This document shows positions 26,723 through 36,981 of a stretch of 64,000 nt of DNA, piece by piece. The notes beneath the pieces were generated by a model. The model ran no database searches and was not told the DNA's origin. It saw only the letters and a list, made by a program, of their open reading frames with translations. The DNA is from Solirubrobacter soli DSM 22325. GTDB lineage: Bacteria > Actinomycetota > Thermoleophilia > Solirubrobacterales > Solirubrobacteraceae. The stretch lies in NCBI RefSeq assembly GCF_000423665.1, contig NZ_AUIK01000020.1:1-64000 (forward strand), given 5' to 3'. Numbering within the stretch: the first letter of the stretch is position 1; every line of letters begins with the position of its first letter. The translations under genes were made by a program, and so were the position numbers.

Positions 26723-27643
26723 TCACGTGCGGCGGAGCAGCACTCGGGTGACGAAGTGGTCGGCGCCCTTCTCGAGGATCACGTCGGCGCGGGGGCGGGT
26801 GGGCTGGATGTTGTTGAGGAGGTTCGGGCGGTTGGTGCGCTCCCAGATGCCCGAGGCGACCGCGAGCGCCTCGTCGTCGGAGAGCTGCGCGTAGCGGTGG
26901 AAGTAGGACTCGGGCTTCTGAAAGGCGCCGTTGCGGAGCTTGAGGAACCGGCTCAGATACCAGCGCTTGACGTCCTCCTCCTCCGCGTCGAGATAGAGCG
27001 CGAAGTCGACGAAGTCGGACACGTAGACGCGCCCGCTGCCGCGCTGGAGGACGTTCACGCCCTCCAGGACGAGCACGTCCGGGGCGCGCACGAGCTGGGT
27101 CTCTTCGAGCACGTCGTAGGTGAGGTGCGAGTACAGCGGCGCGCGCAGCTCCTCCACCCCGCTCTTCAGATCGGCCACGAAGCGCAGCAGCGCGCGGCGG
27201 TCGTAGGACTCGGGGAAGCCCTTGCGGGCGAGGATGTCGCGCTCGATCAGGGTCGCGTTCGGCAGCAGGAAGCCGTCGGTGGTGACGAGCTCGACGCGCC
27301 AGTCGGGGCGCAGCGACTGCAGCAACCGCACGACGAGTCGCGCGGCGGTGCTCTTGCCGACGGCGACGCTGCCGCCGAGCGCGATCAGGTAGGGCACGCG
27401 GTGCGACTCGCCGAGGAACTCGCCCTGGGCGGCCGAGAGGGTGCGGGCGGCCGAGATCCGCAGCTGCAGCAGTCGCGCCAGCGGCACGTAGACGTCGGTG
27501 ACCTCGTCGACCGCGACCGGCTCGCCGAGCCCGCTGAGGCCGGCGAGCTCGTCGTAGGCCAGCGACTCGTCGCCGCCGCCCAGCTCCCGCCAGCGCTCAC
27601 GTTCGATCGCGGCGAACGGCGACGCCGCCCGCAGCTTCAGCAA
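26723..27643 (-). CDS. coaA: Type I pantothenate kinase
   Basis: CoaA phosphorylates pantothenate in the first committed step to coenzyme A. The 306-residue protein has the P-loop GGSVAVGKST at residues 90-99, TTDGFLLPN, GFPESYD and VLEGVNVLQ, all typical of type I enzymes. The start is TTG at 27643, overlapping the end of the upstream ybdD-like gene by 7 bp. It is the third gene of a cstA-ybdD-coaA cluster, so pyruvate uptake and CoA synthesis may be expressed together. The start codon is the least certain point. Confidence 0.95.
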   Translation of the reverse strand: MLKLRAASPFAAIERERWRELGGGDESLAYDELAGLSGLGEPVAVDEVTDVYVPLARLLQLRISAARTLSAAQGEFLGESHRVPYLIALGGSVAVGKSTAARLVVRLLQSLRPDWRVELVTTDGFLLPNATLIERDILARKGFPESYDRRALLRFVADLKSGVEELRAPLYSHLTYDVLEETQLVRAPDVLVLEGVNVLQRGSGRVYVSDFVDFALYLDAEEEDVKRWYLSRFLKLRNGAFQKPESYFHRYAQLSDDEALAVASGIWERTNRPNLLNNIQPTRPRADVILEKGADHFVTRVLLRRT

Positions 27644-27825
27644 CAGCGGGCCTGCGGTCGGGCCTCGCGGGCGTCCTGGCGGCGGCGCTCGAAGTCGCGC
27701 CGCGACATCACGGGCTCCCCCGGGTGCTCGCGCCGCCGGTGCTCGACGTAGCGGTCGTACGCGCTCTCGCCCGAGACCTCGCGCAGGTACCAGCGCACCC
27801 CGCTGAAGACGTCACGCGGTGTCAT
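27637..27825 (-). CDS. ybdD: YbdD/YjiX family (DUF466) small protein
   Basis: This 62-residue protein belongs to the DUF466 family, which accompanies CstA/BtsT pyruvate transporters in many bacteria. Its signature is visible as GESAYDRYVEHRRREHPGEP and MSRRDFERRR. In Escherichia coli the partner protein is needed for full transporter activity. The ATG lies inside the end of cstA (14-bp overlap) and the stop lies inside the start of coaA (7-bp overlap), so all three are coupled. Its small size and overlaps would make it easy to miss. Confidence 0.92.
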   Translation of the reverse strand: MTPRDVFSGVRWYLREVSGESAYDRYVEHRRREHPGEPVMSRRDFERRRQDAREARPQARCC

Positions 27826-29920
27826 AGACCTCCTCGCGGTCACGGGTGAACAGCCCGGACGGCGCGCGCAGGTGCGACTCGGCGGGCGGAACCTCCGTCG
27901 TCGGCAGGCCACCGGCGCGGATGGCCTTGATCGAGATCCGGGCGGCGTCGGCGATCACGATGACGATCAGGATCGCAAAGAACGCCGAGAGGATGCCGTC
28001 GACCGTCGAATTCGTCACCACGGCGTGCATGTCGTCCATCGACTTGGCGGGCGGCAGGACCTGTCCCTGCGCGATCGCGTCGTTGAACTTGTCGCGCTGG
28101 GCGAAGAAGCCGAGCTTCGGGTTGTCGCTGAAGACCTTCTGCCAGCTGGCGGTGAGCGTGACCGTCGCGTCCCACGCGAGCGGGATGCCCGTCACCCACG
28201 CCCACTTGAGCTTGCCGTGCTTGATCAGCAGCACGGTGCAGACCGTCAGCGCGACCGCGGCGAGCAGCTGGTTGGCGATGCCGAACAGCGGGAAGAGCTG
28301 GTTGATCCCGCCCAGCGGGTTCGTCACGCCCGCGTAGAGGAAGTAGCCCCACGCGCCGACGATGATCGCGCTGCAGAGCCACACGCCCGGCTTCCACGAG
28401 ACCTGCCGGAACGGCTTGTAGACGTTGCCGAGCGTGTCCTGGAGCATGAATCGCCCGACCCGCGTGCCCGCGTCCACCGTGGTGAGGATGAACAGGGCCT
28501 CGAACATGATCGCGAAGTGGTACCAGAAGGCCCGCAGGCCCTCGCCCGTCGCGCCGGCGAAGATCGTCGACATGCCGACGGCCAGCGTGGGCGCGCCGCC
28601 GGTGCGGGCGACGAGGGTCTGTTCCTCCACGCCGCGGGCGGCCGCCTCGAGCGCGCCCGGGGTGATCGTGAAGCCCAGGCTGTTGACGGCCTCGGACGCC
28701 GATTGCACGGTCGATCCGACCAGCGCCGCGGGCGCGTTCATCGCGTAGTAGAGCCCCGGATCGATGATCGAGGCGGCGATGATCGCCATGACCGCGACGA
28801 AGGACTCCATCAGCATCGCGCCGTAGCCGATGAAGCGGACCTGGGTCTCCTTCTCGATCATCTTCGGCGTCGTGCCGGAGGCGACCAGCGAGTGGAAGCC
28901 GCTCAAAGCGCCGCACGCGATCGTGATGAACACGAACGGGAACAACGCGCCCGCGAACACGGGGCCTTCGCCGCTGGAGGCGAACTTCGTGACCGCCTCG
29001 TTCTTCATGACGGGCAGCGTCACGAGGATGCCCACCGCCAGCAGCAGGATCGTCCCGATCTTCATGAAGGTCGAGAGGTAGTCGCGTGGCGCGAGCAGCA
29101 TCCAGACCGGCAGGATCGACGCCACGAAGCCGTAGGCGATCAGGCAGAACGTCAATGCCTCCGGCGACAGCGTGAACGCGTCGGCCAGGCTCGAGTCCTG
29201 CACGACCTTGCCGAGCGCGATCGCCAGCAGCAGCAGCGTGACGCCGATCGCGCTCGTCTCCAGCACCCGCCCGGGCCGGATCACGCGCATGTAGAACCCC
29301 ATGAACAGCGCGATCGGGATCGTCATCGCGAGGCTGAACGTGCCCCACGGCGAGTTCGCCAGCGCGTTGACCACGACCAGCGCCAGGACGGCCAGCAGGA
29401 TCACCATGATCGCCAGCACCGCGACCAACGCCGCGGCGCCGCCGACCGGGCCGATCTCGTCGCGCGCCATCTGCCCGAGCGACTTCCCGTCCCGGCGCAT
29501 GCTGAAGAACAGCACGACCATGTCCTGCACCGCGCCGGCGAAGATCACGCCGACGATGATCCAGATCGTCCCCGGCAGGTAGCCCATCTGCGCGGCCAGC
29601 ACGGGGCCGACGAGCGGGCCGGCGCCCGCGATCGCGGCGAAATGGTGGCCGAAGAGCACGCGCCGGTCGGTCGGCTGGAAGTCGACGTCGTTCTCGAGGC
29701 GCTCGGCCGGCGTCGCGCGATTGGCGTCAGCGCCGAGGACCTTGTACTGGATGAACCGCGCGTAGAAGCGGTAGGCGATCGCATAGGACCCGACGGCGGC
29801 GATGATCAGCCAGGCGGCGGAGATCTGCTCACCGCGAACCAGGGCTATCACGCCCCAGGCGATCGCACTCACCACCGCAACCGCGACCCAGATCGCGATG
29901 GAACGTTGCTTCGTCCTCAT
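27812..29920 (-). CDS. cstA: Carbon starvation protein CstA (pyruvate/peptide transporter)
   Basis: The 702-residue integral membrane protein has about 16-18 hydrophobic segments. Signatures of CstA include GHHFAAIAGAGPLVGPVLAAQMGYLPG near residue 92 and, later, GALSGFHSLVASGTTPKM. The family takes up pyruvate under carbon limitation and has been linked to peptide uptake. A strong ribosome binding site (GGGAGGAG) precedes the ATG. The two following genes, ybdD-like and coaA, overlap end to start. A 15-bp palindrome lies 22 bp upstream of the start. The exact substrate (pyruvate or peptides) is not fixed by sequence. Confidence 0.95.
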   Translation of the reverse strand: MRTKQRSIAIWVAVAVVSAIAWGVIALVRGEQISAAWLIIAAVGSYAIAYRFYARFIQYKVLGADANRATPAERLENDVDFQPTDRRVLFGHHFAAIAGAGPLVGPVLAAQMGYLPGTIWIIVGVIFAGAVQDMVVLFFSMRRDGKSLGQMARDEIGPVGGAAALVAVLAIMVILLAVLALVVVNALANSPWGTFSLAMTIPIALFMGFYMRVIRPGRVLETSAIGVTLLLLAIALGKVVQDSSLADAFTLSPEALTFCLIAYGFVASILPVWMLLAPRDYLSTFMKIGTILLLAVGILVTLPVMKNEAVTKFASSGEGPVFAGALFPFVFITIACGALSGFHSLVASGTTPKMIEKETQVRFIGYGAMLMESFVAVMAIIAASIIDPGLYYAMNAPAALVGSTVQSASEAVNSLGFTITPGALEAAARGVEEQTLVARTGGAPTLAVGMSTIFAGATGEGLRAFWYHFAIMFEALFILTTVDAGTRVGRFMLQDTLGNVYKPFRQVSWKPGVWLCSAIIVGAWGYFLYAGVTNPLGGINQLFPLFGIANQLLAAVALTVCTVLLIKHGKLKWAWVTGIPLAWDATVTLTASWQKVFSDNPKLGFFAQRDKFNDAIAQGQVLPPAKSMDDMHAVVTNSTVDGILSAFFAILIVIVIADAARISIKAIRAGGLPTTEVPPAESHLRAPSGLFTRDREEVYDTA

Positions 29921-29941
29921 GGCGTCTCCTCCCTGCAGGGG

Positions 29942-29956
29942 CTCCCGACTCGGGAG
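29942..29956. promoter_or_regulatory. Palindrome upstream of cstA
   Basis: CTCCCGA-C-TCGGGAG is a perfect 7+7 inverted repeat with a 1-bp centre. It lies between the azlD stop and the cstA start. It could be an operator for cstA. The 1-nt centre cannot form a full hairpin loop, so an operator fits better than a terminator. Confidence 0.4.
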
Positions 29957-29974
29957 TCATCCCCAAGGTAAGGA

Positions 29975-30286
29975 TCAGCTAAACGCGCGCAGGCCCGCCG
30001 TCACCGCGGCGGCGAAGAGGATCACGACGATCATCGGCGCACGCAGGGCGATCGCGACGACCGCGGCGCCCAGACCCGCGGCGCGGGCGTCGAGCGTGAT
30101 GCCGTTGCCGCTCGCGCTGAACGTCTCGTAGACGACGAGCGCGGCCAACAACGCCGGGGCGACGAGCCCGGTCATCGCCAGCGTGCGCTCGCCGGGCGGG
30201 CGCTCGCCGAGCAGGAGCGGGCCGGCGATCTTCATCCCGGCGGTGCCGACGGTGAGGACGGCGATGGTGATCCAGACGGCGGTCAT
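29975..30286 (-). CDS. azlD: AzlD branched-chain amino acid exporter subunit
   Basis: The 103-residue membrane protein has four hydrophobic segments and the AzlD pattern: an opening MTAVWITIAVLTVGTAGMK, and a Leu/Val-rich core PALLAALVVYETF followed by GAAVVAIALRAPMIVVILFAAAV. With AzlC it forms a two-component exporter of branched-chain or related amino acids. Its ATG overlaps the azlC stop by 4 nt (ATGA), so the subunits are made together. Confidence 0.9.
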   Translation of the reverse strand: MTAVWITIAVLTVGTAGMKIAGPLLLGERPPGERTLAMTGLVAPALLAALVVYETFSASGNGITLDARAAGLGAAVVAIALRAPMIVVILFAAAVTAGLRAFS

Positions 30287-31032
30287 GACGCCTCCCCGGT
30301 GGCGAGGTCGGTGCGCGTGGCGGAGCGGCGTGGCGGGGCGTCGCCGCCCGTCGCCATCTTCGGCGATCTGGCCGCGCGGCCGCGCAGGCCCAGCAGCGCC
30401 GCGGTGGTCGCCGCGAGCACGGGCACGCCGGGGGGCGCGAACGGCATCAGCGCGAGCGCGATGACGGCGCCGATCGCCGCCGCGGTCAGCGGCATCCGCC
30501 CGATCCGCGCCTCGCCCCACAGCAGCACCGCGAAGAACGCCGGGAACATCGCGTCCAGGCCGAGCGCGCCGGGGTCGGTGAGCACCGAACCGGTCAGCAC
30601 GCCGATCAGCGTCCCGCCGCTCCACGCCGCCGCTTGCGGCAACGTCGCACCGATCAGGATCCCGCGGTCGTAGGTCCCGTCGGCGCGCCGGGAGAGCGCG
30701 AACGACGCGTCGACCAGCGCGAGCGACTGGGCCGAGCGCTTGAGCCGGCCGCCGGAGAGGAACGGGCCGATCGCCAGCCCCATCGGCAGCCAGCGGCCGT
30801 TCATCAGCATCCCGGCCGCGATCGCCGCCACCGCGCTCCCGCCCGCCGTCAAGACGGTCAGCGCCGCGAACTGCGCCGCGCCCGAGAAGACGACGAGCGA
30901 CATCAGGACGGGCGCGAACGAACCCATGACGGGCTGGGCGAGCACTCCGAAGGAGATCCCGCCGGCCAACGTGGGCAGCACCAGCGGGAGTCCCTTGCGG
31001 ACCCCGGATCGGATGTCGCTCGGCTTGTGCAT
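30283..31032 (-). CDS. azlC: AzlC branched-chain amino acid exporter subunit
   Basis: The 249-residue protein has about six membrane segments. The family signatures are PLVLPTLAGGISFGVLA near the N-terminus, VFSGAAQFAAL and MNGRWLPMGLAIGP. With AzlD it exports branched-chain amino acids. A ~35-residue hydrophilic tail (RSPKMATGGDAPPRRSA and on) is longer than usual and may be dispensable. The gene is divergent from a CGNR zinc-finger regulator, and the shared 31-bp gap holds a palindrome around a TATAAT box. Confidence 0.92.
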   Translation of the reverse strand: MHKPSDIRSGVRKGLPLVLPTLAGGISFGVLAQPVMGSFAPVLMSLVVFSGAAQFAALTVLTAGGSAVAAIAAGMLMNGRWLPMGLAIGPFLSGGRLKRSAQSLALVDASFALSRRADGTYDRGILIGATLPQAAAWSGGTLIGVLTGSVLTDPGALGLDAMFPAFFAVLLWGEARIGRMPLTAAAIGAVIALALMPFAPPGVPVLAATTAALLGLRGRAARSPKMATGGDAPPRRSATRTDLATGEAS

Positions 31033-31040
31033 CACCGTCA

Positions 31041-31072
31041 CCTTACCGTATAATGTCCATGTCGTGGTAAGG
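31041..31072. promoter_or_regulatory. Operator palindrome straddling a consensus -10 box
   Basis: CCTTACC (31041-31047) and GGTAAGG (31066-31072) form a perfect 7-bp inverted repeat, 25 bp centre to centre. Between them lies TATAAT (31049-31054), a perfect -10 box reading toward the CGNR gene, whose GTG is 9 bp further on. A weak -35 (TTGTGC, 31025-31030) has an 18-bp spacer. The right arm lies inside the first codons of the CGNR gene. The layout fits autorepression and control of divergent azlCD. The binding protein is inferred. Confidence 0.65.
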
Positions 31073-31699
31073 GTAACCCCCGAATCGATCAAGTTGCAGG
31101 GCGGCGCGTTGTCGGTCGACTTCGCCAATTCGGTCGACTGGACCGAGGACGAGCGCGAGATCCCAGCGACGGACGCGTTGCTGGAGCCGGACTCGCTCGA
31201 TCGCTGGGGCGCCCGCCTGGAGGTGGCGGGCAGCCCGGGCGGGCCCGAGGAGCTCGAGCTCGCGCGTGGCCTTCGCGAGGCGCTGCACCACATCTTCTCC
31301 GCCCTCGCGCGCGAGGAGACGCCGGACGAGTTCTCCCTCGCCCGACTGCGCTTCGCCTACGCGCAGGCGGTGGCGGCGGGCACGCTGTCGGTGCGCGAGG
31401 ACGGCGGCTACGGCCTGGACTGGCGGCCCGACGAGCCGCGCCGCGTGCGCTTCGCCGTGGCGGCGGACGCGGTCGCCCTGTTGGGCGACCCGGCCCGCAT
31501 CGCCCGGCTGCATCGCTGCCCCGGGCGCGATTGCGGGTGGGTCTTCCTGGACACGAGCGGCCGCCGCCGGTGGTGCTCGATGGCGACGTGCGGCAGCCGC
31601 GCGAAGATGCGCCGGATGTACGAGCGCAAGCGCGCCGAGCGCGCGGGTGGGCGGGCTATCCCAGAATCCTCAGTTGGAGGGGATGCGACGACAGCATGA
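31064..31699 (+). CDS. CGNR zinc-finger regulator (ABATE domain)
   Basis: The 211-residue protein has an N-terminal ABATE domain (starting near GGALSVDFANSVDW) and a C-terminal CGNR zinc finger, CPGRDCGWVFLDTSGRRRWCS then CGSRAKMRRMYERKR. The C-terminal finger has the CxxxxC...C...C ligands and the basic helix. Such proteins are stress or stationary-phase transcription regulators. The GTG at 31064 sits about 10 bp after a perfect TATAAT, so the mRNA should be leaderless. It is divergent from azlCD and overlaps the convergent M24 peptidase gene by 44 bp. Confidence 0.9.
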   Translation: MVRVTPESIKLQGGALSVDFANSVDWTEDEREIPATDALLEPDSLDRWGARLEVAGSPGGPEELELARGLREALHHIFSALAREETPDEFSLARLRFAYAQAVAAGTLSVREDGGYGLDWRPDEPRRVRFAVAADAVALLGDPARIARLHRCPGRDCGWVFLDTSGRRRWCSMATCGSRAKMRRMYERKRAERAGGRAIPESSVGGDATTA

Positions 31700-32744
31700 C
31701 CGGGCCGTCGGGGCCGACCGCGACGTCGTCCTCGAGCCGCATGCCGCCGACATCGGAGTTGTAGATCCCGGGCTCGATCGTGAAGATCATGCCCTCGACC
31801 AGGTCCACGTCCCAGGTCGGGATCAGGAACGGCGGCTCGTGGACCTCGGTGCCGATCGCGTGGCCGGCACCGTGCAGGCAGGCGCCGATCTCCGGGTGGG
31901 CCTCGATGATCACGCGCTGCGCCGCGTCGACGGTGCGGGTGGTGCCGCCGAGGCGGGTGGCGTCGACCGCCGCCACGTAGGCCTCGTGCACGACCTCCCA
32001 CGCCTTGGCCGCCCAGTCGCTCGGCGCGCCCGCCGTGGCGCAGCGGGTGAGGTCGCCCCAGTAGCCGTCGGCGAACTGCGCCGCGACGTCGGCCACGACC
32101 ACGTCGCCGACCTCGAGCTTGCGTTCGCCCGGCGTGCCGTGCGAGTCGGCCGAGTGGGTGCCGAAGAGGATGTGCGGCTCGGAGTGCTTGGCGCCGCGGC
32201 GCATCAGGCTGAACGCCACGCGGGCGTTGATCTCGGCCTCGGTCATGCCGGGCACGAGCTCGGCCCACAGCTCGTCGTACGCGGCCTCGATGTGGGTGCA
32301 GGCGCGGCGGACGGCCTCGATCTCCTCGGCGTCCTTGGCGGCGCGCAGGCCCATGACGATGTCGGTCGCCGGGACGAGCTCGTAGCCGGCCGCCTGCAGC
32401 GCGTGGGAGCGCGCGAAGTTCAGGTGGTCCTCCTCGACGCCGATGCGCTTGGGCGCGTCGCCGAGGATCTCGGCCAGCTCGGTCAGCCCGTTGGACGTCG
32501 CGGCGTTGTAGAGCGCGCGGTCGAGCTTGGTGGCAGCGGCGTTGACGCTCTCGCGGTCGAGCGTCGGCGCGATCAACGCGCCGGTTCCGCCGCGCTTGAC
32601 GACGACACCGAAGAACCGCTCCATCTGGAGGCCCCAGAAGCCGGTGAAGTAAGCGATGGAGGCGTCTTTGGTGGCGAGGACGGCGTCGAGACCCGCCTCC
32701 TCGAGCAGCCCGTCGAGGGCGGCGACACGGGAATCAAGCGACAT
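31656..32744 (-). CDS. M24-family metallopeptidase (Xaa-Pro aminopeptidase/prolidase)
   Basis: This 362-residue enzyme has an N-terminal creatinase-like domain (residues 1-130) and the pita-bread catalytic domain. Metal ligands are visible in VVADVAAQFADGYWGDLTR (two Asp), HGAGHAIGTEVHEPP (His), TIEPGIY (Glu) and MRLEDDVAV (Glu). It should cleave X-Pro bonds from peptide ends in the cytoplasm. The ATG at 32744 lies 12 bp beyond the stop of the CAP-domain gene upstream. The last 44 bp overlap the CGNR gene on the other strand. Confidence 0.93.
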   Translation of the reverse strand: MSLDSRVAALDGLLEEAGLDAVLATKDASIAYFTGFWGLQMERFFGVVVKRGGTGALIAPTLDRESVNAAATKLDRALYNAATSNGLTELAEILGDAPKRIGVEEDHLNFARSHALQAAGYELVPATDIVMGLRAAKDAEEIEAVRRACTHIEAAYDELWAELVPGMTEAEINARVAFSLMRRGAKHSEPHILFGTHSADSHGTPGERKLEVGDVVVADVAAQFADGYWGDLTRCATAGAPSDWAAKAWEVVHEAYVAAVDATRLGGTTRTVDAAQRVIIEAHPEIGACLHGAGHAIGTEVHEPPFLIPTWDVDLVEGMIFTIEPGIYNSDVGGMRLEDDVAVGPDGPVMLSSHPLQLRILG

Positions 32745-32756
32745 TGGGGCGCCACC

Positions 32757-33338
32757 CTAGCGGCGGCGCACCCCGAATTCGGCTGACACCGTCACGCCCG
32801 GCTCACCTTCCGGGGTGCCGAGGCGCACCGCGAGACCGAGCTCGCGGTAGCGCGGGTTGAGGATGTTCTTGCGATGGCCCGAGGAGTCCATCCAGGAGCG
32901 CATCATCGCGGCGGGGGTGGCGAGGTCGCCGGTCGCCCAGATCAGGTTCTCGGCCAGCGACCAGCCGTCGTTGCGGCGGGCGTAGCCGGCGGCCAGGATG
33001 CGCTCGTCGAAGGTGCCGCCCTCGGGCGTGTCGTGGTCGAAGTACCCGCGGGCGATCATGTCGTCGGTGTGCTCGGCCGCGGCGGTGTCGAGCGCCTCGT
33101 TGGCGGCCAGCGTGCCGAGCCCGCGCTTGGACCGGACCTGATCGTGGAGGCAGTCGAGCGCGCCGCGGATCAGGTCGAGGTTGCCCTCGTCGGGCATGAG
33201 GTCGGCGTTGGGGCAGACGGCCGGCGTGGCGACGGTCGCCAGGACCTTCTTGCGCTTCTTGGGCGTCTCGGCGGACGCGGGAGCGGACGTGACGGCGCCC
33301 AGCAGTGCGAGCGCGACCAACAGACGGCGAACGGACAC
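32757..33338 (-). CDS. Secreted CAP/SCP-domain protein
   Basis: The 193-residue exported protein has a signal peptide (VRRLLVALALLGAVTSAPASA) and a bacterial CAP (SCP/PR-1-like) domain. The cavity residues are visible in HTDDMIARGYFDHDTPEG, WSLAENLIWATG and WMDSSGHRKNILNPRYRELGLAV. The biochemical role of bacterial CAP proteins is not known; lipid binding and cell-wall roles have been suggested. The start is GTG, which gives a complete signal peptide. It is followed 12 bp later by the M24 peptidase gene. Confidence 0.9.
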   Translation of the reverse strand: MSVRRLLVALALLGAVTSAPASAETPKKRKKVLATVATPAVCPNADLMPDEGNLDLIRGALDCLHDQVRSKRGLGTLAANEALDTAAAEHTDDMIARGYFDHDTPEGGTFDERILAAGYARRNDGWSLAENLIWATGDLATPAAMMRSWMDSSGHRKNILNPRYRELGLAVRLGTPEGEPGVTVSAEFGVRRR

Positions 33339-33401
33339 GGCATCCGTATCGACCGTGTGCGGTTTGGCGCAAGCCCCGATGTCCCCCAGGCGGGGGTGAA
33401 G

Positions 33402-34613
33402 TCAATGGAGGACTTGCGCGACGTATCCCTCGTCGTTGAGCGTGCCGACCACGCGCTGGGCGTGCTCGTGGCCGCGGGTCTCCAGCACCATCTCCACCGC
33501 GGTCTCGCGCACGTGCAGGTCGAGCCCTTCGCGCATGTGGCTGACATCGACGATGTTGGCGCCGGTGCCGGCCACCGTGGCGAGGATGCGGGCCAGGGCG
33601 CCCGGGCGGTCCGGGACGCGGGTCAGCAGGACGAGGCGGCGCCCGGACTCGTTCTCGTGCCGGCGGGCGATCGCGGCCAGCAGGCCCGCGTCGACGTTCC
33701 CGCCGCTGAGGATCGCCACGGTCACGCCGGTCGTGGCAGGCTTGACCTGACCCCCGAGCAACGCCGCGACGCCGACCGCGCCGGCGCCTTCGACCACCAG
33801 CTTGCAGCGCTCGAGCAGGAGCGCCATCGCCTCGGCGGTGGCGTCCTCGCCGACGCAAACCACGTCATCGGCCAGCTCGATCAGCAGCGGCAGCGTGATG
33901 CCGCCCGGGCGCTTGACCGCGATGCCGTCGGCGATCGTCAGCGCGGTATCGGCCGCGATCGGTACGCCCGCCTGGATCGATGCCGGGAACGGCGCGCAGG
34001 CGGCGGCCTGGACGCCGACGATCTGCACGTCGGGCTTGACGGCCTTGATCGCCAGCGCGACCCCCGCGCAGAGCCCGCCGCCGCCCACCGGGATCACGAC
34101 CTTCGCCAGGTCCGGCACGTCCTCGAGCAACTCGAGGCCGAGCGAGCCCTGGCCGGCGACGATCACGGGATCGTCGAACGGGTGGATGAACGCGAGCCCG
34201 CCGGTCGCGGAGCGTTCCCGGGCGGCGATGAGGCACGCGTCGACGCTGTCGCCGGCGACGTGGACGGTCGCGCCCGAGGCGCGGGCGGCCTCGACCTTCG
34301 CCATCGGCGCGTCGGCGGGGACGTAGACCTCGCAGTGGATGCCGAGCTGGCGCGCGGCGGCCGCGAGCGCCTGGCCGTGGTTGCCGGCGCTGGCCGCGAC
34401 GACGCCGTGGCGGGTCTCCTCCTCGTCGAGCGAGGCGAGCTTGGCCGCCACGCCGCGGACCTTGAACGAGCCGGTCCGCTGCAGGTTCTCGGCCTTGAGC
34501 ACGACCGTCCCACCCGCGCGCTCCGAGAACGTGCGGGTGGAGAGGATCGGGGTCCGGCGGGCGACGGTCTCGACCGCCCTTCTTGCGGCAGTTACGTCGC
34601 TCGCGGTGACCAT
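33402..34613 (-). CDS. ilvA: Threonine ammonia-lyase with C-terminal ACT domain
   Basis: The 403-residue PLP enzyme deaminates threonine to 2-oxobutanoate, for isoleucine or for catabolism. The lysine motif is TGSFKVRG near residue 50, the glycine-rich phosphate loop is PVGGGGLCAG near 175, and the N-terminal region is TPILSTRTFSER. The last ~80 residues are one ACT domain (LLTRVPDRPGALARIL), as in the shorter 400-residue form rather than the ~510-residue biosynthetic one with two. The start lies 2 bp after the stop of ridA, whose product removes the reactive enamine that this enzyme releases. Confidence 0.93.
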   Translation of the reverse strand: MVTASDVTAARRAVETVARRTPILSTRTFSERAGGTVVLKAENLQRTGSFKVRGVAAKLASLDEEETRHGVVAASAGNHGQALAAAARQLGIHCEVYVPADAPMAKVEAARASGATVHVAGDSVDACLIAARERSATGGLAFIHPFDDPVIVAGQGSLGLELLEDVPDLAKVVIPVGGGGLCAGVALAIKAVKPDVQIVGVQAAACAPFPASIQAGVPIAADTALTIADGIAVKRPGGITLPLLIELADDVVCVGEDATAEAMALLLERCKLVVEGAGAVGVAALLGGQVKPATTGVTVAILSGGNVDAGLLAAIARRHENESGRRLVLLTRVPDRPGALARILATVAGTGANIVDVSHMREGLDLHVRETAVEMVLETRGHEHAQRVVGTLNDEGYVAQVLH

Positions 34614-34615
34614 CT

Positions 34616-35002
34616 TCAGACGGCGATGATGGCGTCCATCTCGACCTCGGCCCCCATCGGGAGCGCGGCCACGCCGATCGTCGTGCGGGCGGGCGGGTCG
34701 GACGGGAAGTAGGTGGCGTACGCCTCGTTCATCTCGGCGAAGACGCTGACGTCGGTCACGTAGACGGCGACGCGGACGGCGTTGGAGAGTTGCGCGCCCG
34801 CGGCCTCGGCCACGATGGTGAGGTTGTCCAGGCAGCGCCGGGCCTTCTCGGCGGGCGTGTCGCCGGTCAGCTGACCCGTGGCCGGATCGAGGTGCACCTG
34901 GCCCGACAGGAACAGCAGGCCGTTGGACTTGACGGCATGCGAGTACGGCCCCGCAGCGGGCGGTCCGGGGTCCGCGGTCACGGTTTCGCGAGAATGGGAC
35001 AT
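34616..35002 (-). CDS. ridA: RidA family enamine/imine deaminase
   Basis: The 128-residue protein belongs to the RidA (YjgF/UK114) family, which hydrolyses reactive 2-aminoacrylate/2-aminocrotonate intermediates made by PLP dehydratases. Visible are [21 protein letters not shown] and the Arg of [27 protein letters not shown], which binds the carboxylate. It precedes ilvA by 2 bp, so enzyme and detoxifier are made together. The start at 35002 is 19 bp from the divergent DUF255 gene, a very short shared promoter region. Confidence 0.93.
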   Translation of the reverse strand: MSHSRETVTADPGPPAAGPYSHAVKSNGLLFLSGQVHLDPATGQLTGDTPAEKARRCLDNLTIVAEAAGAQLSNAVRVAVYVTDVSVFAEMNEAYATYFPSDPPARTTIGVAALPMGAEVEMDAIIAV

Positions 35003-35021
35003 AGGAAGGACCGTATCTGAG

Positions 35022-36974
<1,953 letters not shown>

Positions 36975-36981
36975 CGTGAGC

